Source: Candidatus Desulfosporosinus nitrosoreducens
Lineage (GTDB): Bacteria > Bacillota > Desulfitobacteriia > Desulfitobacteriales > Desulfitobacteriaceae
Assembly: GCF_030954495.1 (NCBI RefSeq)
Contig: NZ_JAVHUW010000070.1
Span: forward strand, 62,001-126,000
Reading direction: 5' to 3'
DNA length: 64,000 nucleotides
The translations under genes were made by a program, and so were the position numbers. Shown one piece after another: positions 53,604 to 61,463 of this stretch (positions within the stretch are counted from its first letter, which is position 1; every line of letters starts with the position of its first letter). The notes beneath the pieces were generated by a model. That model was not told the origin of the DNA and ran no database searches. It saw only the letters and a list, made by a program, of their open reading frames with translations.

Positions 53604-54017
53604 ATGTATTCGCAAAAGGCTATCGAACTAAATAAAAATCCGGAAAACCTTGGTCAAATGCGTGACTCGGATGGTGAAGAAACTGTAGAAGATTCTCAAA
53701 GCGGAACCACGTATACTGTTTATCTTAAAGTGGAATTTGGAGTTATAACCAAGATTAATTTTTGGGTTAGCGCTGCCTCAGTGGAGATGGCCGGTTGCAG
53801 TATGGCGACTATTTTAGCTAAAGGCAAACATCTGTCCGATGCCTTGAAAATAACGGAACAGGATGTTATAGATGCCTTAGAGTGTTCGCCTGAGTCAGAT
53901 CAACAGAAGAGTATAAATCTGATTTTAAGCACTTTGCGAAAAGCAATCGATAATTATCTGATGAGGCGGGGAATTTATCACATTCAGTTTCAAAAATTAG
54001 AAGCTTCAAATTCCTGA
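53604..54017 (+). CDS. IscU/NifU-like protein lacking the cysteine ligands
   Basis: 137 residues from ATG 53604. The body follows IscU: MYSQKAIELNKNPENLGQM at the start, VYLKVEFGVITKINFWV, then KGKHLSDALKIT. By eye the three scaffold cysteines are replaced: the first (ACGD) reads SGTT, the second (GCGS) reads AASV, the third (HCS) reads INL. A Cys remains at other positions (MAGCSM, LECSP). It cannot be a standard cluster scaffold; a binding or regulatory role is possible. Next to a Cys-rich MerR regulator. Confidence 0.65.
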   Translation: MYSQKAIELNKNPENLGQMRDSDGEETVEDSQSGTTYTVYLKVEFGVITKINFWVSAASVEMAGCSMATILAKGKHLSDALKITEQDVIDALECSPESDQQKSINLILSTLRKAIDNYLMRRGIYHIQFQKLEASNS

Positions 54018-54083
54018 ATACAATTAAATTCCAACTTATCTTTCCCCAAACCACATTTAAACATTATTTGGAAGTGATAAATA

Positions 54084-54500
54084 ATGCTTGATGAGGATCA
54101 GGGATTGTATACGATCGGTACCGTGGCCGAACTGATTGAAGAACATCCGGAGACCCTAAGAGTTTGGGAACGAAATGATCTTATACACCCCGATAGAAAA
54201 GGACACCAGCGAAGATATTCCAATAATGACGTCAAGAGACTCCAGTTTATAAAATATTTAATCGATAAAAAAGGTTTAAATATTGCCGGAGTTAAGCACC
54301 TGATCTCTATATATTCTTGCTGGTACAATCGCAATTGTAAAGGCGGAGCCTATCAAAACAGTCCCGTATCGATTAATGAAGCAAAAGCTTGCTGGAAGAC
54401 TAAGGATACCTATTGTCTCGTGGCCAGCGATAAGGCTGAAATGTGCAATTCCTGTGCTCTTTTGAGGAGTTGTAAAAAACAGCAGGATTGCAGCGATTGA
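54084..54500 (+). CDS. MerR-family regulator with Cys-rich C-terminus
   Basis: 138 residues. The MerR winged helix is clear (YTIGTVAELIEEHPETLRVWE, HQRRYSNNDVKRLQFIKYLI). The rest contains eight cysteines (YSCWYN, NCKG, ACWK, YCLV, MCNSC, RSCK, DCSD), enough for an Fe-S cluster or metal site, unlike typical effector domains. 66 bases after the IscU-like gene. Closed by a perfect terminator. Confidence 0.85.
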   Translation: MLDEDQGLYTIGTVAELIEEHPETLRVWERNDLIHPDRKGHQRRYSNNDVKRLQFIKYLIDKKGLNIAGVKHLISIYSCWYNRNCKGGAYQNSPVSINEAKACWKTKDTYCLVASDKAEMCNSCALLRSCKKQQDCSD

Positions 54501-54502
54501 GC

Positions 54503-54557
54503 GCAAATAAGCATAAAAAAACGACGATCACAACGTCGTTTTTTTATGCTTATTTGC
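54503..54557. terminator. Bidirectional terminator
   Basis: A perfect 24-base inverted repeat with a 6-base loop and T runs on both strands (arms GCAAATAAGCAT... / ...ATGCTTATTTGC). It serves the MerR gene and the convergent 54550-54765 gene, whose last codons lie in one arm. Confidence 0.9.
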
Positions 54558-54765
54558 GGCGTTCTAATTCCTTCTTAAGCTCAGCGATGGAATTTTTTAA
54601 GGCTAATAACTCGGCTTCGTATTTTTTAACCCTATGACCGGGAAGATGCAAACCGGTTTGCTTTAAAACATAGCCTTTTTCCTCCTCAAGTTCTTCAAGC
54701 TCCTCGGACAAGGTTTTCAGGCGGCGGATTAAATCCTCTTTCCCTACTAATGACCAATCATCCAT
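54550..54765 (-). CDS. Small coiled-coil protein
   Basis: 71 residues, AAGGAG upstream. Almost entirely helical and charged, with heptad-like repeats (LKTLSEELEELEEEKGYVL and LLALKNSIAELKKELE). No signal or membrane segment. Probably a real small cytosolic protein of unknown role. Confidence 0.6.
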   Translation of the reverse strand: MDDWSLVGKEDLIRRLKTLSEELEELEEEKGYVLKQTGLHLPGHRVKKYEAELLALKNSIAELKKELERRK

Positions 54766-54812
54766 GATTCGTGTCTCCTTCCCTCAAGTCTAATAATAAA
54801 TAAAGCAGACTT

Positions 54813-54914
54813 GATTCAGGTGGAGTTTTAACTCCATCTGAATCTTAGTTGCCCTTATCCAGGGACATAGCCGCTCTTAACTTACCGCTTGCAGAAGCGG
54901 GAGTCTTAGAGCGG
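54813..54914. repeat. Structured inverted-repeat element
   Basis: Two hairpins in tandem. The first has arms GATTCAGGTGGAGTT and AACTCCATCTGAATC. The second is nested: outer arms CCGCTCTTAA / TTAGAGCGG, inner arms CCGCTT / AAGCGG. No T run follows either. Looks like a dispersed structured repeat or an RNA element in the 443-base gap 54766-55208; no frame is seen there. Confidence 0.45.
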
Positions 54915-54958
54915 ATTAGTCAGCGGCTAAAACTGCAAAGGGGTATTATTGTCCGCTA

Positions 54959-55024
54959 TTGACCTATTGCTCATTTCAGTGTATTCTATAACCACATACC
55001 CCACCCCATGGGGGAAGGGGATAT
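54959..55024 (+). promoter_or_regulatory. Promoter with overlapping GC-rich operator for the sulfur operon
   Basis: TTGACC, a 17-base spacer and TATTCT (54982-54987) form a SigA-like promoter. From 54996, over the expected start of transcription, lies an inverted repeat: ATACCCC, then the palindrome CCCCATGGGG, then GGGGATAT. Such CCCC/GGGG pairs are typical operators of CsoR/CstR-family repressors, and a CstR-like protein is encoded at 26958-27236. The link is an inference. Confidence 0.4.
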
Positions 55025-55208
55025 GATTTGTGAATATCTTACCATAATAAAGCCCTAAACACCAGGTGCAATGTAAAAACTTGCAAAGACAATCATAAAA
55101 AATCCTTTGGAGTCTATAAAATCAAAGGACTTGGAGGTGAGTAAACCAGGACCAAGTACCCCTAAAATATACTGAATATTTTAATTTATCTGGAGGTGAG
55201 GAGCAAAG

Positions 55209-56111
55209 GTGAAAAAGAAAAGCGTGTCCCTAGTTAACCTTATAACCGGAATTCTCGGCATCCTTCTAGCGGGGTATTTTTGGCTGTCCGCTCCCCAGGA
55301 TACCCAGGCCGCCTGTGGGGCATCCACTTCTTCTTGCAAAACTTGCCATGAAGTTCAAGGTGCGGACCCCGTCTCTAAAAAGGGGGATTGGCATAGTCAG
55401 CATTCTTTCGGAGATTTTTGCCAGGCTTGTCATTTAGGAGTGGCTACGGAAACCGATAAAACGAAAGCCCACGCCGGACTGGTGGCTAATCCTCTGAGCC
55501 AACCCGATCAATCCTGCGTTTCTTGTCATCCGGCAGATACGGCGGCTCGGGTGGCTAAATATGGAGGGACAGCGACAGCTTCCGGTTCTACAGGCAGTGC
55601 CTCCACCGTACCCGGCTCCTCCGGGGTGGGAACAGACGCGGCGGCAGGAGCCGGCGGCGGCACGGTCGCGCCTTCGCCGGCAGCCAGCCAAATTCCGCCA
55701 AGCGCCAATCCCAACTTTGATCTTATTGATTTTAACAGCAGGGATCAACTATCCTGGCTGGCCTGGGTTTTAATCCTGGCAGATATTTTGGCGCTTCTGG
55801 CTTTAGGAGTTCTGCTTTGGAAATGGAAAAAAGGGTTATGGCCTTGGGCTTTCCTCAAAGGAAAGCAGAAAAACGTCCCCTTTAACACTTTGCCCCCGGA
55901 GGTTCAGGATGTTTTCAGGCAACTGTTAAAAGGGGATATGCACACTGTTCTGACGCTTAAAACAATCCTCGCCAGTGAGCATGGACCTCAATTGCTGCAA
56001 GTTTTAACTCAATTGCCGGAAGAGGTTGTCCTCCTGCTGCCAACCATGAATGAGGAGGAATTGAAGTCGCTGGTATTGCCAGCCAGGAAGAAGGGAAAGG
56101 GGGAAGATTAA
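55209..56111 (+). CDS. Membrane-anchored trihaem cytochrome c
   Basis: 300 residues. An N-terminal signal/anchor (residues ~8-28) is followed by three CxxCH haem sites: Cys43-His47 (CKTCH), Cys71-His75 (CQACH) and Cys103-His107 (CVSCH). A Gly/Ala/Ser/Pro-rich linker (~115-165) leads to a second membrane helix (~183-203, WVLILADILALLALGVLLW) and a cytosolic helical tail. It probably delivers electrons in the exported respiratory complex encoded downstream. GAGGTGAGGAG upstream; first gene of the operon. Confidence 0.85.
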   Translation: MKKKSVSLVNLITGILGILLAGYFWLSAPQDTQAACGASTSSCKTCHEVQGADPVSKKGDWHSQHSFGDFCQACHLGVATETDKTKAHAGLVANPLSQPDQSCVSCHPADTAARVAKYGGTATASGSTGSASTVPGSSGVGTDAAAGAGGGTVAPSPAASQIPPSANPNFDLIDFNSRDQLSWLAWVLILADILALLALGVLLWKWKKGLWPWAFLKGKQKNVPFNTLPPEVQDVFRQLLKGDMHTVLTLKTILASEHGPQLLQVLTQLPEEVVLLLPTMNEEELKSLVLPARKKGKGED

Positions 56112-56113
56112 GT

Positions 56114-56644
56114 ATGTCCTTTGAGGAGAAAATGCAGGAAAAAGTGTGGTCCCCTTGGGCTGCCGGGTTTCTTTTGGGCTTAACGGCCATTGCCTCTTAC
56201 GTTTTGGTTGACAAAACTATCGGTTCTTCCGGGGGAATCGAAAGTATCGACAGCATTCTGCTTAAAACATTCCATGTCAGCCTGGCCAACTCCCTGTATT
56301 TCAAATTCCAGATGCCTCCGGTTGTTAGTTTTCAAATCATTTTGTTTATAGGCATGCTTCTGGGAGCTTTTGTCTCCAGTAAATGGTCCAAGGACTTCAA
56401 GCTCAGAACGATGCCTGATCAGCAGTGGACGCAGAACTTCGGCCCCAGTAAGCTAAAACGATGGCTCTTAATCTTCATCGGCGGGATCATCATCGAATAC
56501 TCCGCCGGGATTGCGGGCGGATGTACGAGCGGTCTGGCGATTTCCGGAACCATGCAGCTTTCGCCGGCGGGTTTGATCTTTATTGCCGGCTTATTCGCTT
56601 CCGGAATTATTACGACCAAACTTCTCTACGGAGGTGACTATTAA
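56114..56644 (+). CDS. YeeE/YedE-family permease, first half
   Basis: Membrane protein of 176 residues with four to five helices. The hallmark GGxxxxYSAGIAGGCTSGLAISG of the YeeE/YedE (thiosulfate/sulfur compound uptake) family is present, including the conserved Cys. It is a half-size form; the other half is the next gene, two bases away. The cargo is probably a reduced sulfur compound, given the neighbours. Confidence 0.85.
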   Translation: MSFEEKMQEKVWSPWAAGFLLGLTAIASYVLVDKTIGSSGGIESIDSILLKTFHVSLANSLYFKFQMPPVVSFQIILFIGMLLGAFVSSKWSKDFKLRTMPDQQWTQNFGPSKLKRWLLIFIGGIIIEYSAGIAGGCTSGLAISGTMQLSPAGLIFIAGLFASGIITTKLLYGGDY

Positions 56645-56645
56645 G

Positions 56646-57224
56646 ATGATGACCTATGTTGTTCCTTTGCTCATTGGTTTTTTCTTTGCCTTCGCGCTGC
56701 AGAAGGCCGGATTGGGTCATTACCATCGGATTGTCAACCAATTTCGTTTTAAAGACAATACGGTCATGAAATTCATGATGACGGGAATTTCCGTGGGGCT
56801 GGTGGGCATCTATACTCTCAAGGACCTCGGTTTGATTCGCCTGGATCAGGTCTCTTCCACCTATATACTCGGCAACCTGTTTGGCGGTCTTCTCTTTGGT
56901 GTGGGTATGGCTTTAGCCGGCACCTGACCGGGGACATTGATCACAGGCTGTGGTCAGGGAAATTTGGATTATTTAATTCCCGGTGGTTTAGGTTTTCTAG
57001 CCGGAGGCGTTATTTTTGGGGCCACTTATCAGTCGGTTTTCTTAAAGATATCCAATATCGGTTCCTATGGACAACAAACGCTGGAAGAACTGTTCCATGT
57101 CAATCACTGGCTCTTTATTGCCCTTTTCGTCCTTTGCACCCTCGTGTTTTATGTAGGATCAAAGATCGCCGAGAAACCAAAAGAGGTTTCCGCTAAGCAA
57201 GTCAAGGACTTGAACATGAATTAA
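56646..57224 (+). CDS. YeeE/YedE-family permease, second half, with predicted selenocysteine
   Basis: The frame starting MMTYVVPLLIGFFFAFALQK runs to GVGMALAGT and meets TGA at 56925-56927 (codon 94), then continues in the same frame with PGTLITGCGQGNLDYLIPGG through further membrane helices to a TAA at 57222. The family has AG-x-CPGT here, so the TGA stands exactly at the conserved cysteine. A stem-loop starts 10 bases after the TGA (see 56937-56957). Read through with selenocysteine the protein has 192 residues, a full second half. Without it the two parts would be truncated fragments. Alternatives are a Cys-to-stop mutation (TGT/TGC to TGA) or a sequencing error. Confidence 0.8.
56937..56957 (+). 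promoter_or_regulatory. Putative bacterial SECIS stem-loop
   Basis: TGATCAC and GTGGTCA pair (with one G-U) around the loop AGGCT, plus an outer T-G pair. The loop begins 17 bases after the UGA, within the usual bacterial SECIS distance, and contains a GG. It also encodes LITGCGQ, so the structure lies inside the coding region as expected for bacteria. Confidence 0.6.
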
Positions 57225-57250
57225 CAGCCGAAAGGAAGGGAGGCCTCAAG

Positions 57251-59464
57251 GTGTCCAAAGTCTTCACTTGGGACCAATTGTTCAGCCGCCGTCAGTTTAT
57301 TAAAGCTACTGCCGCAGGCGCGGCACTTGGTGCGACTGCAGGCCTGGGGCTTTTGTCGCCGGGTAAGACCTTTGCCGTGGATCAGCCTTCTCCGCAGGCA
57401 GCGGCGGGTACGGAGACCAGGAAGGTTATCACAATTTGTGAGCAGTGTGTCTGGCGCTGCGGGGTGATAGCCAAGGTGGAAAACGGTGTTGTGAAAAAGT
57501 TGGAAGGAAACCCCGACCATCCTAATAATCTCGGCAAGCTCTGTCCCCGGGGGAATGCCGGGATCGAGACGATGTACAGTCCCGATCGCCTGAAATTCCC
57601 GCTTATCCGGGCGGGAGCGCGGGGAAGCGGGTTATGGCGCAGGGCCTCTTGGGATGAAGCTTTAAGCTATACTGCCGAGCAGATGAAGAAGATCAAGGAG
57701 AAGTATGGCGCGAAAGCGATGATGTTTAACTCCACAGATAATTTGTCTCAGCCTTTCTTTGAGACCTTGCTTAAAGCTTATGGTTCCCCCAACTATGGCA
57801 CTCAGAGAAGCTTATGCTTTAATGCCATGACTACGGGTTTTCTCTATACCTATGGAGTAGCGCAGCCGGGGACGGATTACCAACATTGCCGGTATATGAT
57901 TTTCGCGGGCAGAAACCTGGCCGAGGGAATTTCCAACAATGAAACGCAGGAAATGATTGAGATGGTCGCCAGGGGGACTAAAGTCGTTGTTCTCGACCCG
58001 CGCTTCAGCAAAACGGCGGCTAAAGCTACGGAATGGCTGCCCATACGTCCCGGCACGGATTCAGCCTTTTTTCTGGCCATGATTCAGGAAATTATTAAAG
58101 AAAAGCTCTATAACGCCAGTTTTCTCACGGCTTATACTCAAGGATTCGCAGAGCTGACCAAGGAAGTGCAGGACTATACCCCGGAATGGGCGGAACAGAA
58201 ATGTGAGATTCCGGCGGCGACGATTCGGCGCATTGCCCGGGAGTTTGCGGCCGCTGCTCCGGCGGCCATCGCCCACCCCAACTGGCGGACTTCGAATTTT
58301 AAGAATTCCTTCCAAGCGGAACGGGCCATTGCCGTCCTTAATGCCCTGATCGGCAACTGGGCTCAGCCGGGCGGCCTGATTCCCGATCAGGAAATCAACA
58401 CGGCAAAGCTGGGGATTTTGTCTCATCCCCCTTTCCCGGCGGCCCAGGGAATGCGGCTCGACGGCGTGCCCTGGCAGTATCCTATGGTGCCCTTGTCTTA
58501 CGGGGTTATCCAGACCATGCGGGACAACATTTTGTCGGGCAAGCCCTATGAAGCTAAAGGGTGGCTGATTTCCCGGCAAAATCCCATTCTGTCCATTCCC
58601 GAACGGCAAAAAACGATCAATGCTTTTATGAAATTGGATTTTGTAGCCGTGATTGACATTCAAGCCAGTGATACCGCTTATTATGCCGACGTTATTTTAC
58701 CGGAATCCAGCTATCTGGAACGTTATGACGGCTTGATTCCCATTGGCGACAAGATCTTTATCCGCCAACCCGTTGTTGAGCCTTTATATGATACGAAGAG
58801 CAGCTTAATGATCTATAAGGAGCTGGCGGATAAGTTAGGGCTGGGAGAATTTCTGCCTTATAAGGATGAGAAGGATCTCCTGACTCAGCAGCTTAAGCCC
58901 TTCCCGATCAGTTTGGAAGAGCTGCAGAAGAGAGGGCATTATGTGGTGCCGGCTCTGCAGGAAGATCACTCCAAAGACTTTGAATTTCAGACGAGCAGCG
59001 GAAAAATCGAAATCTCTTCCAGTATTATGGCCCAGATGGGCAAAAAATCAGTGCCTACCTGGGACGAACCACCCCGCCCTTCGGAAAACCACTATTACCT
59101 TTTGACGGGCAAGACGGCTCAGCATTCTCAGATGTTTACGCAAAACAATCGCTGGCTCTTGGAGGTTTTTCCGGAAAACCGGGCCTGGCTGCACAGCTCA
59201 GTGGCCGCTAAGCTGGGAGTTAAGACGGATGAAGCGGTTGTCCTGGAAAGTGAAGTCGGCAAGGTCAGTGTCAAAGCTTATGTTACCGAGGGGATACGTC
59301 CGGACTGCATCTTCATGGTCGGAGGGTTCGGGCATGTAAGCAAGGGCTTGAAATCGGCCTATAAACGCGGGGTAAGCGATTCCGCTCTGCATAAGACGGT
59401 TACGGACCCGCTCTCGGGAAGTTCAGCCTTAAGTGAAACCTTTATCACTGTGAATAAGGCGTAG
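57251..59464 (+). CDS. Molybdopterin oxidoreductase catalytic subunit (Phs/Psr-like)
   Basis: Exported Mo-bisMGD enzyme of 737 residues. A Tat signal lies at the start (SRRQFIKATAAGAALGAT). The [4Fe-4S] ligands are CEQCVWRC and KLCPRG, and the probable Mo-ligand Cys lies in QRSLCFNAM. The rest follows the DMSO-reductase family, with C-terminal pterin-binding block (TGKTAQHSQMFTQNNRWLLE). Closest by pattern to thiosulfate/polysulfide/tetrathionate reductases. GTG start behind AAGGAAGGGAGG. Substrate is inferred to be a sulfur oxyanion, not shown. Confidence 0.88.
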   Translation: MSKVFTWDQLFSRRQFIKATAAGAALGATAGLGLLSPGKTFAVDQPSPQAAAGTETRKVITICEQCVWRCGVIAKVENGVVKKLEGNPDHPNNLGKLCPRGNAGIETMYSPDRLKFPLIRAGARGSGLWRRASWDEALSYTAEQMKKIKEKYGAKAMMFNSTDNLSQPFFETLLKAYGSPNYGTQRSLCFNAMTTGFLYTYGVAQPGTDYQHCRYMIFAGRNLAEGISNNETQEMIEMVARGTKVVVLDPRFSKTAAKATEWLPIRPGTDSAFFLAMIQEIIKEKLYNASFLTAYTQGFAELTKEVQDYTPEWAEQKCEIPAATIRRIAREFAAAAPAAIAHPNWRTSNFKNSFQAERAIAVLNALIGNWAQPGGLIPDQEINTAKLGILSHPPFPAAQGMRLDGVPWQYPMVPLSYGVIQTMRDNILSGKPYEAKGWLISRQNPILSIPERQKTINAFMKLDFVAVIDIQASDTAYYADVILPESSYLERYDGLIPIGDKIFIRQPVVEPLYDTKSSLMIYKELADKLGLGEFLPYKDEKDLLTQQLKPFPISLEELQKRGHYVVPALQEDHSKDFEFQTSSGKIEISSSIMAQMGKKSVPTWDEPPRPSENHYYLLTGKTAQHSQMFTQNNRWLLEVFPENRAWLHSSVAAKLGVKTDEAVVLESEVGKVSVKAYVTEGIRPDCIFMVGGFGHVSKGLKSAYKRGVSDSALHKTVTDPLSGSSALSETFITVNKA

Positions 59465-59477
59465 GAGGGAGTAGAGT

Positions 59478-60053
59478 ATGGCGGTTCGCATGGGATTTGT
59501 CCTGATCACTTCGCGCTGTATCGATTGCGATGCCTGTATGGTCGCCTGCCGGGCGGAAAACGACGTACCGCTGGGGAAGACGCGCAATTGGGTGAAAAGC
59601 AGTGGAGTACAAGGTAAGTTCCCCAAGGTTAAGGAAGTCTTTCAGCCCGGAAATTGCATGCATTGTGAGCATCCTCCCTGTGTCGCAGTCTGCCCCACAG
59701 GCGCCTCCCAAAAACGTTCCGATGGCATCGTCCTTGTCGAAAACAGCAAATGTATCGGCTGTAAATATTGTCTTACCGCTTGCCCCTATGAGGCCCGCTT
59801 TCTCAACCCGGAAACAGGAAAGGCGGATAAATGCACCTTCTGTTTACAGCGTTTGGAACAGGGACTAAAACCGGCTTGTGTGCAAACCTGCCTGGGGCAG
59901 GCCCGTCAGGCCGGTGACCTCAATGATCCGAACAGTGTTGTCGCCAAGTTGATTGCTCAATATCCAACCCGGCGGCTGCTCACGCAAGTCGGAACAGGCC
60001 CCAGTATTTATTACATTGACGACTTGGTACCGGAAATACCCGCAGGCCAATGA
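59478..60053 (+). CDS. Four-cluster ferredoxin subunit (PhsB/PsrB-like)
   Basis: 191 residues with the usual cysteine groups of the electron-transfer subunit: CIDCDACMVACRAEN, CMHCEHPPCVAVCPTG, CIGCKYCLTACPYEA and CTFCLQRLEQGLKPACVQTC. Carries electrons between the membrane subunit and the catalytic subunit. No signal peptide; exported with the Tat-borne partner. Confidence 0.93.
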   Translation: MAVRMGFVLITSRCIDCDACMVACRAENDVPLGKTRNWVKSSGVQGKFPKVKEVFQPGNCMHCEHPPCVAVCPTGASQKRSDGIVLVENSKCIGCKYCLTACPYEARFLNPETGKADKCTFCLQRLEQGLKPACVQTCLGQARQAGDLNDPNSVVAKLIAQYPTRRLLTQVGTGPSIYYIDDLVPEIPAGQ

Positions 60054-60075
60054 CACTTAAAAGGAGGGATTTTAC

Positions 60076-60972
60076 GTGGAGATAACCTGGGGCTTGCTGA
60101 TTGTTATTTATCTCTTCACGGCGGGTGTGAGTGCGGGAGCCATGGTCACGTCTAATCTGGCCTTGCTCCGGGGCGGCCGGGATTTCGAACGTGTAGGCCG
60201 CTGGGGCGCCTTTATCGCACCCTTCCCGATTTCTTTAGGTTTAGGCGTACTTTTACTTGATTTAGGCAGCCCGTTTAATGCCTACCGCTTATTTATGACC
60301 CTGCGGCTCAGGTCGCCGATGTCTTATGGAAGTTGGATGATTCTCTTTTTCACGCTTCTCAGTGTTGTTTATCTCTATCTTTGGCTTCCGGAGAAGTTTC
60401 AAATTTACAGCGGGAAGAAGTCCCTGGACCAATGGAAACGACGCCAGGCCAAAATAATGCCTTTTTTATCCTTAGGGGTAGCTTCCTATACAGGCCTGCT
60501 TCTTAAGGCCGCCGTACGTCCCTTGTGGACGACACCCCTGCTGCCGGTGCTCTTTTTAGTTTCGGCTTTGTCCACCGGTGTGGCGGCGGTCCTTCTGATC
60601 TCGGCTCTGAGTCCCTGGCAGCGCGCCCGCCACAGAGAACTGCAGGTTTTGACCAAAGCCGACGCTTTACTCATCCTGCTGGAATGTTTTATACTGGTGG
60701 CGATGATTATTGTGGGCAGACTAAGTTCGCCGAGTATTGCGGAGGCTTTTGGCAGTCTGCTCTACGGAGAGTTTGCCCTGGTTTTCTGGGTTCTGATTGT
60801 CGGGCTGGGCCTGCTTCTCCCCTTTGCTTTAGAGTATTTGGAGCTGAAAGACAAAATCCCAGTGCGCTGGGCACTGTCCGCAACGATTGGCAGCAGCTTT
60901 CTGGTTCTTTTAGGCGGTTTTTTCGTGCGCTATATCATAACCTACGCCGGACAAGGGAGCGGTTGGTTCTAA
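60076..60972 (+). CDS. NrfD/PsrC-type membrane subunit
   Basis: 298-residue membrane protein with about eight helices, the quinone-reactive anchor of Phs/Psr/Nrf-type complexes. Opening WGLLIVIYLFTAGVSAGAMV and the block GSPFNAYRLFMTLRLRSPMSYGSW are family features. GGAGGG upstream; forms the classical catalytic-ferredoxin-membrane trio with the two preceding genes. Confidence 0.92.
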   Translation: MEITWGLLIVIYLFTAGVSAGAMVTSNLALLRGGRDFERVGRWGAFIAPFPISLGLGVLLLDLGSPFNAYRLFMTLRLRSPMSYGSWMILFFTLLSVVYLYLWLPEKFQIYSGKKSLDQWKRRQAKIMPFLSLGVASYTGLLLKAAVRPLWTTPLLPVLFLVSALSTGVAAVLLISALSPWQRARHRELQVLTKADALLILLECFILVAMIIVGRLSSPSIAEAFGSLLYGEFALVFWVLIVGLGLLLPFALEYLELKDKIPVRWALSATIGSSFLVLLGGFFVRYIITYAGQGSGWF

Positions 60973-61010
60973 AAGCCTTATCCTCGGCGGAAGAGAGGAG
61001 GGGGAAGATT

Positions 61011-61463
61011 ATGACAAGGCAATTAATCTGGTCGAGACGGGCAATACTGCGTTTGGCTTGGGCCGGAGCCGTCGCGGCCGGGGCCTTGACGGTCAGACCT
61101 CTCGCTCAGTATCTGACGAGTGAGGAGGATCAGCCGCGCTCTCCGCTGGTATATGTTGCCGAAATACCTGAGGAAAACGCCGACTGGCTGCAGGTTCCCG
61201 GTTCACGGGTCTGGCTTAAAAGGGACGGGCAGGGAATTATGGCTTTGGCGGCAACCTGTACTCATCTCGGCTGCGAAGTGAATTATCACCGGGACCAGCG
61301 GGAATGGCGCTGCCCTTGTCATGGCAGTATTTATGACGCGGAGGGCAGGCCCATATCGGGCCCTGCCCCGCAGGCTTTGCCAAGGGTGGCCGTGGAACGA
61401 AAAGCGGACGGATCGCTGATCATTAACACGGCGAAGCAAGTTGGATTGGATGAACGAGTATGA
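61011..61463 (+). CDS. Rieske iron-sulfur protein
   Basis: 150 residues from ATG 61011 (GAGGAGGGGGA upstream). A Tat-like or membrane-anchoring N-terminus (SRRAILRLAWAGAVAAGALT) precedes the Rieske domain with CTHLGC and CPCHGSIYD, the two motifs binding the [2Fe-2S] cluster. Four-base overlap with the cytochrome b gene. Part of a quinol-oxidising complex next to the Mo enzyme. Confidence 0.93.
   Translation: MTRQLIWSRRAILRLAWAGAVAAGALTVRPLAQYLTSEEDQPRSPLVYVAEIPEENADWLQVPGSRVWLKRDGQGIMALAATCTHLGCEVNYHRDQREWRCPCHGSIYDAEGRPISGPAPQALPRVAVERKADGSLIINTAKQVGLDERV

Noticed and set aside
56583..57224. Two separate short permease genes or a simple pseudogene in place of a selenoprotein
   Set aside because: Both parts are in the same frame, the second part has no ribosome binding site or normal start after the TGA, and the stop falls exactly on the conserved Cys with a hairpin following. 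The selenocysteine reading explains more, although mutation or sequencing error cannot be excluded.
60525..61010. Long N-terminal extension of the Rieske frame
   Set aside because: It overlaps the NrfD-type gene in another frame, and a strong ribosome binding site precedes the ATG at 61011, which gives the expected Tat-like N-terminus.
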